A DNA stretch of 64,000 nucleotides from Capsicum annuum (lineage: Eukaryota > Streptophyta > Magnoliopsida > Solanales > Solanaceae), in the NCBI RefSeq assembly GCF_002878395.1, contig NC_061115.1, positions 54,001,352-54,065,351 on the forward strand, written 5' to 3'. This document shows positions 19,846 through 30,725 of the stretch, piece after piece (the first letter of the stretch is position 1; the number at the start of each line of letters is the position of its first letter). The notes below the pieces were generated by a model. That model was not told the origin of the DNA, did no database searches, and saw only the letters and a list, made by a program, of their open reading frames with translations. Made by a program: the position numbers and the translations under genes.

Positions 19846-21720
19846 CTCTCATCATGTAATTTCTAAAACACTCAATTAAAGTTGTAGGTGACCCTATGAG
19901 AACTCATCCTTAGTCCTAGATTAATCAATTTAGGTATTAGTTGAACATATAAACTCAATTGAAATTGTGTTGCTACAGATGACCCATCTGTTGGAATTAA
20001 TCAAACAAATTAAGTCATTTGTTGCAACAGATTATCCATCTGTTGTAAATTATCAAATAAGCGCTGCCATCTGTTGTAGTTGACCCTATGAGAATTCACC
20101 GCTAATCCTAGATTAATCAATTAAGGTATTAGTTGAACATATAAGGTAATAAGAATCGATTTAGCTCAGAGTGATCAATCAACGACTCTAGTCGGGAGGA
20201 ACGCAATACCGTCTCATCATGCAATTGCCAAAAGACTCAATTAAAGTTATAGATGACCTTATGAGAACTCACCCCTAGTCTTAGATTAATCAATTTAGGT
20301 ATTAGTTGAATATATAAAGTAATAAGAATCGATTCAACTAAGAGTGATCGATCGACGACTCGGGTCGGGAGAAAAACATTACTGTCTCATCATGCGATTG
20401 CGAAAAGACTCAATTAAAGTTGTAGTTGATCCTGTGAGAACTCACCCCTAGTCCTAAATTAATCAATTTAGGTATTAGTTAAACGTATAAGGTGATAAGA
20501 ATTGCTTCTCCTCAGAGTGATCGATCAACGACTCTGGTCGGGAGGAATGCAATACCATCTTATCATGCGATTGCAAAAAGACTCAATTGAAGTTGTAGTT
20601 GACTCTATGAGAACTCATCCTTAGTCCTAGATTAATTAATTTAGGTATTAGTTAACCATATGAACTTAATTGAAATTGTATAAAAACAAATGTTCAACCT
20701 GTTGCAACAGATGACCAATCTAGTAGAATTAATCTACAGAATAAGTCATATGATAGATGACCCATATATTGGAGTTAATCAAATAAATTAAGTTATCTGT
20801 TGCAACAGATTACCCATTTATTTTAAATTATCAAATAGGTGTTGTCATTTGTTGTAGTTGACCCTATATAAACTCATCCCTAGTCCTAAATTAATTAATT
20901 AAGGTATTAGTTTAATATATAAGGTAATAAGAATCAATTTAGCTCAGAGTGATCGATCGACAACACTGGTCGAGAGGAACGCAATACCATTTCATCATGC
21001 AATTTCTATTAATCGAAGTTGTAGTTAACCCTATGAGAACTCACCCCTAGTCCTAGATTAATTAATTTAGGTATTAGTTGAACATATAAGGTAATAAGAA
21101 TCACTTTACCTCAGAGTAATCGATCGATGACTCTGGTTGGGAGGAACGCAATACCGTCTCATCATAAGATTGCTAAAAGACTTAATTGAAATTGTAGTTG
21201 ACCCTATGAGAACTTATACCAAGTCCTAGATTAATCAATTTAGTTATTAGTTGAATATATGAACTTAATTGAAATTATATAAAAATAAATGTTCAACCTG
21301 TTGCTATAGATGACCCATCTATTGGAATTAATCAAATAGATTAAGTCATATGTTGCAATAGATAACCCATTTGTTGGAATTAATCAAACAAATTAAGTCA
21401 TCTATTGCAATAGATTATCCATCTGTTGTAAATTATCAAATAGGTGATGTCATCTGTTGTAGTTAACCCTATGAGAACTCATCCCTAGTCCTAGATTAAT
21501 CAATTCAGGTATTAGTTGAGCATATTAGGTAATAAGAATCGATTCATCTCAGAGTGATCGATTGACGACTTTGATCGGGAGAAACACAATACCGTCTCAT
21601 CATGCAATTATCAGCAGACTCAATTAAAGTTGTAGTTGACCCTATGAGAACTCACCCCTAGTCCTAGATTAATCAATTAAGGCATTAGTTGAACATATAA
21701 ACTTAATTGTAATTGTATTA
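19846..21720. repeat. Satellite-like block with about 175-bp units and inserted 21-bp-motif modules
   Basis: Units contain AAGACTCAATTAAAGTTGTA, GACCCTATGAGAACTCACCC, CTAGTCCTAGATTAATCAAT, TAGGTATTAGTTGAACATAT and CGACTCTGGTCGGGAGGAA, ending ACCGTCTCATCATGC. The closing TCATCATG/TTATCATG phrase recurs near 19850, 20215, 20390, 20560, 20995, 21162 and 21596. The spacing is about 365, 175, 170, 435, 167 and 434. The long spacings contain an extra module with AACAAATGTTCAACCTGTTG and CATCTGTTGGAATTAATCAA, that is, 21-bp-array motifs. Confidence 0.8.
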
Positions 21721-22740
21721 AAACAAATGTTCAATCTATTACAATCGATGAATTATCTGTTGGAATTAATCAAACAGATTAAGTTATTTGTTACAAAATA
21801 TTACCCATCTGTTGTAAGTCTTCTGTTTTGACAAATGATAGAGCTTTGGAAAATTTCAAACAAAAATTATCATCTATTGCAAAGTATGACTTAGATGCTT
21901 TAAGATCCTTTTTTTAAAGAAATTTTGGTATTTCCTGTCCGAGATAAAAAAGATAAAATACTAAGGCGGTAAAAAAAATTACTTGGATAACTCAAAAATC
22001 TCCTCAGTGAGTAGTCTTATCTGGTCTTTTCAATGTCACCGTCTCCTCATGACCCTCAAAAGTTATTAATGAATATTTAAAACCCATATCTAGATACTAC
22101 TCTTTCAGCCATAAAGTAACTCGAAACGAGAACCTCAACTCATCTCTCCCTCTTTTTTATTCTCATTACCAGTTTTGTTTCCTATTTATTGAGAAAATTA
22201 AAGGAAAGGTGACTTTTAAGTCTTGAATGAATTAACCATTGTTTTTATTAAAATATGCAAACAAAGTCATCTGTTGTGAGAACTTAAAAAGCTTTATTGT
22301 CAGTATAGTTTTTTTTATGTCTTTTGTTTGTTACTTTGGTGGTGCTGTTATTGGGGGTGTTAGTGGTGTTGGAACATGTGGTGTTTATGTTGATTTTATT
22401 GGAACATATGGTGCTGTTTCTTTGTTGTTGATGCTGTTGGTGGTGGTGTTGCAATAGTTTCCGCAACTATTGCTACCGATGAATTAGCTGTTGGAACAGT
22501 CTGAGCAACTGTTTGAAGAAATCAAACTATTAGCAAGGCTAGTTTGATTTATTCCAATAGATGACCCATCTGTTGCAACATATCATCCATTTATTACAAC
22601 AGATGCCTCTCTGTTGAACAGGGGAATCAGTTGCATCAGATTGGTCATCTGTTGATTCTTTCAATTTTGTGTTACCCTTTTGTAATATTTTTTTTGTTCT
22701 TCTCTTGTTTGACATCAAATGTATTTCTTCTGTTTGCAGA
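21721..22740. repeat. Mixed region: array remnants, G+T-rich stretch and right direct repeat
   Basis: Array-type units occur at about 21725-21830 and 22550-22645 (CATCTGTTGCAACATATC and similar). A copy of the 9448 direct repeat lies at 22189-22236. A GGTGGTGTT-rich stretch fills 22330-22455, whose open frames on both strands look like repeat artefacts. No clear gene was recognised. Confidence 0.45.
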
Positions 22741-23180
22741 TAAAAGAAAATAAAACTAGATCAACTTTTGCCCGACCAGCATTAAAGGTTAGAGCAAAGA
22801 TGAGTTCGAAGGAATAAGCTGCTCGCAGATGGAACCATTTCATATGTAGAAGGTATGTATTACTGATCAACCTATCGTGAAAACACATATCCAGTACAAT
22901 GATTTTGTGAATGTTAGTTCTTTACCTATTAAGCGTTAATCCTCCAAACAACCTATGACATTTTATAGTTAAGATTGTTAAGTTCGAATTGGTAAGTCTA
23001 AGGGACCAAGTAGGTGGTGTTGATACCCTGTTACAGTTTAATAAAGATTTTGCTAATGTTTATGTATCAAGTTTGAAGAAGGGCAAAGGTTTTTGGTGGC
23101 AGTTTAAATATTCAAATAGCTATTGCACTGGCTTTAAGGGTTCAATGGACTTTTGAAAGGCCTCCGAAGCCTCGCACTGG
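22741..23180 (+). pseudogene. Unidentified gene fragment with two exon-like segments
   Basis: After TTCTGTTTGCAG a segment reads KENKTRSTFARPALKVRAKM with a stop soon after, and ends at a donor-like GAAG|GTATGT at about 22851. A second open segment (about 22972-23154) reads FELVSLRDQVGGVDTLLQFN, DFANVYVSSLKKGKGFWWQF and SYCTGFKGSMDF before a stop. Codon composition looks protein-like and splice sites are plausible. I do not recognise the protein. It could be a host gene piece captured by the surrounding transposon or another transposon gene. Confidence 0.3.
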
Positions 23181-23189
23181 TGCAAACAA

Positions 23190-23750
23190 GAATGAAAATA
23201 AATATAGTTATTGATCTGATCCAAATTTATATGGATGAGTTGCTCGAAGAGAGTATTATACAGCAGAAGGTTATTGTAAGAATATCGATACGGGAAGGGG
23301 GCGGTGGAGAAGACCATATATCAAATCAAACCTTATTAAATAAGAAAGAAAACAACAAGGCATGGGATTTCTGCCCAACTTCAGATCTTCTGTTTCTACT
23401 GCCATTGACCTGATCATTGCCACAAACAGAAGGCATGGCATGCAAGTTAGACTTCAGAAATTAACGCCTTAGCTTTCCTTATTTTTACTTCTGGAGTTGT
23501 TGGTTCAGATTTCATTCTTGACTGAAAATCATACCAATCTCCTGTGCTCGCAAAGCTTCTTCCTTAGAATTCTGGTTCTGCACTTTGTGAGTCTTCATTA
23601 AGGCCACTCTTACTAGTTGCAGTCTCTAGCAAAGGGACCAACTCCATCCTCTTGATCATACTTCTTTTTCTTCAACGATTGATGGATTTTTATATTTGGA
23701 TACATGTCCATATTTGAAGATCATTCAGTTTTTTCATTTCTCATGTCAAT
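23190..23750 (+). other. Possible 3' remainder of the unidentified gene fragment
   Basis: Phrases such as GRGRWRRPYIKSN and STAIDLIIATNRRHGMQVRL can be read, with stops between them, before the sequence becomes noncoding near 23470. No domain is recognised. Confidence 0.2.
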
Positions 23751-24407
23751 TTTATTGGCCAGATTCACTAGAAGTTCCTTACTTGTTTCCCCGTGTTCCC
23801 TCTTAAACAAGGTCTGAGATGGTATATGGTCTTCTCCACCCCCTCCCTCTCCCCACAGGTATTCTCCCAAGCACCTTTTGCTATATAATTATAACGCCCC
23901 GAATTTGGCACTCGAAATGCTACACGGTGCTTATAATTTTGAAGGACAACAAGCTAACCCATGACTGATATATATAACTGAGCCTTGAATAATAATGGTA
24001 GTATAGTAAATATGGAACAGGAGATGAAAGGACATAAGGTTCAATACTAACATATAACTGTAAATATGGTATAACAATACTTTCATTGGCCAGATTCGCT
24101 AGAAGTTCCTTACTTACTTCCCCATGATTCCTTTTAAACAAGGTCTGAGGTGGTATATGGTCTTTTCCACCCCCTCCCGCACCGGTATTCTCCCAAGCAC
24201 CTTCTTCTATATAATTATAACGCCTCGAATCTGGTACTCAAAATGCTATATGATGCTTATAATCCCGCAGGACCACAAGCTAACCCATGACTGATATCTG
24301 TAACTGAGCCCTGAATAATGATGGTAGTATCGTAAATACGGAACATGAATTGAAAGGCCATAAAGTTCAATACTAACACATAACTGAAAATATGGTATAA
24401 TAATACC
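23751..24407. repeat. 331-bp tandem duplication spanning an LTR edge and its flank
   Basis: Copy 1 (23751-24081) and copy 2 (24082-24407) share TTGGCCAGATTC, AGAAGTTCCTTACTT, AACAAGGTCTGAG, CTATATAATTATAACGCC and the following LTR-end sequence up to GGTATAACAATAC. Each copy therefore contains about 135-150 bp of flank plus about 190 bp of LTR terminus. The offset is 331 bp. Confidence 0.8.
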
Positions 24408-26968
24408 AAAACAACTTAAATAACTATCTGAACATGCTGTGGTTTGAAAGCCTCTAAAACTGAACTGTCTGAATAAGGAGTTAATAGGACAATCCCCCAA
24501 CTAACCCCATCTGCTAAAATAAACTAAGTACTAAAAGAATAAAATAGTCAAATAATAACATCCTCGAATGATGAGGACTCACTGCTGACTCTGACTGCTG
24601 AACTGGAATGCTACTGATACTCTAGAGTGCGTGCTTCTGAACTTATAGTATAAAACACCATAGCACAAATGCGTCTATACGATTTAATGTACTGGTATGC
24701 AAATGAGGTAGGCTGAAGGCAATGGTTCATATGCATGAACAATACTAACTAACTAAATAACATGAATATGAGAATACATGGATGAATACATAACTGTATA
24801 TGAGATCGTGATAACACTGACTCATAAATTCTGATAACGTGGATTTACTGATATCTGGATACTAATACTGGGATATTGAAAGACTAACTCTATTGAGTAC
24901 TGAGGAACTGATGTCATATTACTGATAAATGAATGACTGTTTCTGACAGTTCTAATTATGAAGAACTAGTCTGATTGATTGTATTTGATACACCTGATAT
25001 CTGAATATTAGGAACATAAATTTCGTATAATTAATATACTATTAACTGGGTGACTGTGTCTGACAGTCCTAATTCTGATTGAACTAGCTGAGTTCCATAT
25101 TGAGCTGAGTGACTATATCTGACAGTCCTAAAACTGTAGAACTGAATTGAGTTCTATTACTGAGACTGGATCTGAAACTGAGACTGTGGGAGGTAATCAT
25201 CTAACCGACATGCCCCAAAACTGAACTGGTGGGGTCTAACCTATAGCCCTAGCTGGAAGGGTGTCAGTACCGTGCCACGGGTAAAGATGAGCTGTGAGTA
25301 AAGCCTCTATGATAGGGAGCTCTTCTGTCAACCCCTCCTAGTAGGAAACTCAAATGAGGTGTATAATGCCTAAACTCTCCCAGTAGGAAACTCAAATGAG
25401 GTGTATAATGCCTAAACTCGTAGGTTAAATGCAAGGATTGCTTTTAAGGATCACACCCTCTACTGACTAATAGGTGAGTCCCCATCCTTAGGTTCACTCG
25501 GTGCTGAATCCTACTCCCAACTAAAGAGACACTGAACTAATTTAAACTGAAGTGAACTGTTACTGATAGTATCTTTTAGCTGATTTGAACAGATTTCTCT
25601 AAATTTTGTTGACTGACGGAATATTACTGAGATCAAATAACTGACTGAGATTACTGAGTTTTCCTGAGTCATGCAACTGACTGAATTCTAATGATTATGG
25701 CTTGAATGAGAGTATCGTGAAAGCTAACACTGGCTCTAGGCACATAGCTAAAATATCGGGTACAAGTACCCCCAAGACTCGATAGCATGAAACTGACAAG
25801 ACTTGGCACTTCATGAACACATAACCAATATCAACAATTCATAATATAATAAGTTGGGGAATTCATGAAACACATGGTTGTCATAATATTGTACATGGAT
25901 GGAATTGCATATAGATATGTCATACTTTCATCAACCTAATCTCATGAACATTCTAACAAATACTCACAATGCACACAATATCATGGAATTTAGTCTTGGC
26001 CATAAGGGTAATGCATGTATTTATTATTTGAGTCATAATTGAGCTAAAATACCCAATTTCTATCCTCCTAGCCATTTTGTCAAACACCATACATGCACAA
26101 CTTAGGGCATAGGTGAAATCATCAAATTACACATAATAAACAACTCAATTCATGGATTTCATTATGCTTGCTAACGTAGTTTCATGAAAACACATAAAGA
26201 TTCCAACTTGGGAATTATACAACAAGATAAACATGGTTAAAAACAACCCACAACATAAATATCGTGTTTTATAATTTGAAAGAGGGTTCTTGGACTTTGT
26301 GGATGAAAGAAATCCATAAATCAATACTTGACATGCCTTAGTTCCTGATTTTATAAAGACTAACGGAGAGATTCTTGAATATGAGTATTAAATTTGAATC
26401 CTTAATTGAAAACCCTAGCTTGTTCTTGAGAGAAACTCTATATTGTGGGTAAAATATGGCTGAACCACGTGTTATTGGGTTTATCTAAGGATGGGAAATT
26501 GACCCTTTTACCCTTAAAAATGTAGATATTTAATGACTAAAAACTGGGTACCGACGGTACATCAACGTGGTGCGTTGATGGTTGCAACGCGATACCCGAC
26601 GCATCGTGCCATGATTGCGTCAAGCCACAGAAGTTTTAGCTTTAGCATCCTTCATAAATGTTGACCAATGGGATTGGCGATGCGGTGCGCCATGATCGCT
26701 TTGGTCCACTATTTTGGAACTCCGAACATGATCTAAACATGTTCTGAAAAATCCAAAACTTGTTGGGGAACACCCATTGATCTTCTTGATCACGAACTAA
26801 TAAAAATACGGACCATTAAAGGACATTAAGGTGGCTAAATGAGATTGCCAACTTTTGAAAGTCAATAATAGGCTATGTCTGGGAACCTAGCTAGAATTTT
26901 CTAAGTCTGGGACCTCTTGACAAGCTTAAAGGACTGAATTAAGCTTTAGGATTTTATGGGGTCTTACA
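24216..26968 (-). mobile_element. 3' LTR of a gag-only Ty3-gypsy-like element
   Basis: On the minus strand the LTR starts TGTAAGACCCC (26968) and ends GGCGTTATA (24216). The 5' LTR ends GGCGTTACA. It is about 2.75 kb long, rich in CTGA-type low-complexity sequence, contains a 43-bp tandem duplication (AGTAGGAAACTCAAATGAGG...) near 25340-25420 and a CpG-rich block at about 26550-26700. A polypurine tract lies directly outside at 26969-26985. It aligns with 30726-32521 over about 1.8 kb. Confidence 0.8.
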
Positions 26969-26985
26969 ATATCTCCTCCTTGATA
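26969..26985 (-). other. Polypurine tract
   Basis: The minus-strand sequence TATCAAGGAGGAGATAT sits immediately before the LTR start TGTAAG, the expected place of the plus-strand primer of an LTR retrotransposon. Confidence 0.75.
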
Positions 26986-28890
26986 ATATTTGTCTTCGAA
27001 TGACACCGACTGAGAGGGAAGAAAAGATAAACTGACGTACATACTGAACATGAATGACCGGAACATGATTCCATAACTGACATGATCGATAAATTGAATG
27101 TATCATACTGAATATACATATCTGATGCATGATTAACTGGTTCATGAATGCATGACTGAATATGCAATGGTAATTGATACCAACTTTATCATAGAAATCT
27201 GAGCATGAAACTGGATAAGTTCAAGGGAGACTGTTTTCTTAAATTGAAAATGCTAATGAGCCTAAAATTAATTACTAGATATGCATGAGCGAAAACACGT
27301 GAGCATAATTGAGTTTAGAAGGTGATACATGAGCTGGATATCGTGATCTGAAATGAGTAACTTGAATACGTGGCTTATGGATGAGGTCGGAGTTTGAGGG
27401 TCAACTTTTATGTACCCCTTACTCCAAACTGGATTCATTACGAGAATACATAATGACATGTCTTATGTCATGAGTGTTCGGGTAATTATCATGTAGCTTC
27501 CCCTTGGGACACTATGTCCCTTGAAGAATACTGATTTTGCTGAGATACTGAGAACAGCTAGGGTGATGCACAAGGCACCTACGAATTGAATCGCGGTTGA
27601 ATATCTAGGATCTAAAGCTAAGACAAAGTGATTAGACCTTATGCACTGGAACGAGACTACTTGAAAGATTTACGTGGGTGCTGAGCACGAATGCATAAAT
27701 ATATACTAACTTTATTTGTTCAACTGAATAACTTACATCTGAATACTGGGCGTGTAAGACTGAACTGTACTTAGTTTGGATAGCTAACTATAGGGTATTA
27801 TACATAGGAGGTAATGACTGACTGGGAACATAAGGTAACTGAGCATGTGTGAGGGAAAATTATATTACCTTAGAAACACAAGACCAGGCGTCTAACCATG
27901 ATTCAGAAATATTTTGTAAACTGAAGTACTGTAATACTAATAACTGAGTAACTGATGGCTATATGCTATGGTTAGGTAATCTTGAAACTGGACTGAGTTT
28001 CTGATCTTACTACTAGACTAGGACTGGGATTGAGATTGTAGCTAAGACGGTAATTGAGACTGTAACCATAACTAAGACTATAACTAAGATTGAATGCTGG
28101 TTTTCTATAACTGAGGGTTAGACTAGTATGGGAGTACTGAATTCTGATAGCTAAGTAATTGATAACTGAAAGCCATGGTTTAGTAGGACCATCTAAGTCC
28201 TTTACTGAATATTGATTACTGAACTGACATTATAACTGAGGCATCCAAGATGGAACATTAATACTACAGATTCACCGAGGGATCTAAACTGAGGGTATAC
28301 ATGGCATAATCTGAGTTTGACTGAACACTAGGAGTGAAGTCATGAATCATGTGGGCTAAGCATACTGTAAAGCATGACATGAGTGCATGAGTCATGAGCT
28401 TCATGAACTAGGTTTGGAATTTCTAAATTTATAGAACATGATCCGTAATATGTTATAAACTTGAACTCCTCGTACGAGGAACTTTAAACACACACTATTC
28501 TATGAAAAACACATGGATATAAGCTGTATTCATGGGACTAAAATAGAAAGCATACACAAGTATCATAATGGTTGAAGTACAAAACTTTTCACTGAGATAG
28601 GAATGGGTTGGGAATCATTTTTCCTTATGGATTTCCTATACATGTTGGTATTACTACTGGAACTTAAAGGCCTGACTTTCAGAGATTTCATAACTGGATA
28701 GTTTCTGTATACCTTCCGGGCTGTGTTAGATTGACTAACTGGGGTAGGGACTGGAAAAAGTTCCTGTTAACATTTGGTCTGACCTTAAAGTTGACTGCTA
28801 TGCAAAGAGTTACAAAAGAAAAAAGAAGCTCCTAAATTTGAAGAAACTTGAACATGTAAATGAGGGATCTGTAACATACCTGTGCCTGCA
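26986..28890 (-). mobile_element. Noncoding internal region of the same LTR element
   Basis: No protease, reverse transcriptase, RNase H or integrase motif was found on either strand. Parts are low-complexity (CTGAGACTGTAACC-like, near 27970-28110). The element is thus non-autonomous, with gag as its only coding remnant. Confidence 0.6.
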
Positions 28891-28910
28891 TCAAGAGGAC
28901 TTTCCTGATT

Positions 28911-30501
28911 CTATCGGGATTGAAGCGCATAGAGTCTGTTTGGGTGTTGCCCACTGATAGGGCTGGAATTGGCACCCTGCTGATTCAGGGGACCAGACTG
29001 AGTTGAATAACGACCGTGCTTACTTCTAGGGCCAGGCCTAGGACAATCTCGGACCTTGTGACTTATCTCGCCACATCCAAAACACACATCACTACCGGCT
29101 CTACATATACCCTTATGATGCTTACCACACTCTTTGTAAAGTGGATGAGTAAAAACTCTGCTCTCACTACCCTGGGCCTTGGAGCCTAGTGCCCCATCTC
29201 TACAGTCATTTCTAAATTTTGGTACTGGCACACTAGCTGAAGATGGAACTGCAGCTGAAAACTTTTGTCTATGCTGAGAACGGTTACCACCCTGCGACCC
29301 TAGATGAGAAAAATAATAACTACTAGTTTTGGCCCCTCTTATTTTCCTTCTCCTTCTTCATAAGTCTAGATATGTCCATCTCTTTAATCAACATCGCATT
29401 TCTGCACTTCTTAACTACTCTACCTGATATCCCAGACATAAACTTATTCATTATAGATCTACTGTCTGCTACTACCTGAGGAACGTACCTGGCTAACTAA
29501 GTGAACTTGAGGAAGTATTCTTTTACATATGCTACCTTGTCCGAGGTTGATGAATTCTAACACTTTGGCTTCTTTCTGCTCTAGGGGAAAGAATTTACCT
29601 AAGAAAGTTGTAGCAAACTCTTCCCATTCTATGGGATCTACATCTGTACCACTGTCTACCTTCTACTTCTTAAACCACGTATGGGCTATATCTTGTAGCT
29701 GATAGGCAGCTAACTCTGCACTCTCACTGGAAGTCACTCCCATGATATCTGTGACTTTCTAAACCTGGTCGAGAAACTCCTGTGGATCCTCTTCAGACTT
29801 AGAACTGAAGAATAAGGGAGGATTCATTCGGATGAAGTCCTGAATCCTGGATGCAGCAGAATTGGCCACTACTCTACCTGATATCCCAGACATAAACTTA
29901 TTCATTCTAGATCTACTGTCTGCTACTACCTGAGAAACGTACCTGGCTAACTGAGTGAACTTGAGGAAGTATTATTTACACTCATGCTACCTTGTCCGAG
30001 GTTGATGAATTTTAACACTTTGGCTTCTTTCTGCTCTAGGGGAAAGAATCTTCCTAAGAAAGCTGTACCAAACTCTTCACATTCTATGGGATCTATATCT
30101 GCACCCCTGTCTACCTTCTACTTCTTAAACCACGTATGGGCTATATCTTGTAGCTGATAGGCGGCTAACTCTGCACTCTCACTGGAAGTCACTCCCATGA
30201 TATCTGTGACTTTCTAAACCTGGTCGAGAAACTCCTGTGGATCCTCTTCAGACTTAGAACTGAAGAATAAGGAAGGATTCATTCGGATGAAGTCCCGAAT
30301 CCTGGATGCAGCAGAATTGGCCACTGGGTTGGCCGAAACAGCAGTTGGCCGGTCATTCTGAGTTGTGACTGAATTGGTTAGAGTAGTGAATATAGTTTTG
30401 AATTCTGTATGAGAGACGTTCTCATCCAGAAAATCTGCCTGTATAGGCTGAGGTGCTGACTAATTCCTTGTTCCTCTTTTGTTAGCTCTTTTGGGAGGCA
30501 T
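28911..30501 (-). pseudogene. Ty3-gypsy gag remnant with CCHC zinc knuckle
   Basis: The start ATG at 30501 (MPPKRANKRG) is followed by NSAASRIRDFIRMNPSLFF, EDPQEFLDQV, SAELAAYQLQDIAHTWF and FLRKILPLEQKEAKV, all typical of the capsid part of Tekay/Del-type gag. Near the C-terminus is a zinc knuckle CFGCGEISHKVRDC (CX2CX4HX4C, about 29090-29050), with all four ligands present. In-frame stops occur (after GTRN, FLDQV and FKK), and a 454-bp tandem duplication breaks the frame. The last 107 codons (29231-28911) are open. Gag would form the virus-like particle; this copy cannot. Confidence 0.75.
29414..30322. repeat. 454-bp tandem duplication inside gag
   Basis: Copy 1 is 29414-29867 and copy 2 is 29868-30322; both start ACTACTCTACCTGATATCCC and end GCAGCAGAATTGGCC. 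By eye they are nearly identical, with a few substitutions and small indels (for example TTCTTTTACA/TTATTTACAC). The length is not a multiple of three. Confidence 0.9.
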
Positions 30502-30708
30502 GTTCTATAAACGGAAGACAAGAAGGGATTAAACTGAGAGTTTAACTGGAGCTCATGCTCACTCGTACGACATAAATACTGAAAGAATGGAAACTATTCC
30601 TAAAATATCTCATATCCTCCTGCACATAAGTGTGGTGCACAATACACCCATGTACAAGACTCTACTAGATGCGGATTTTCAGACTTTCTAGGATTTTTTT
30701 GAACCTTA

Positions 30709-30721
30709 GGCTCTGATACCA
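30709..30721 (-). other. Primer binding site (initiator tRNA-Met)
   Basis: On the minus strand TGGTATCAGAGCC lies 4 nt after the 5' LTR end (30726). This is the standard plant tRNA-iMet primer site. Confidence 0.85.
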
Positions 30722-30725
30722 TGTT

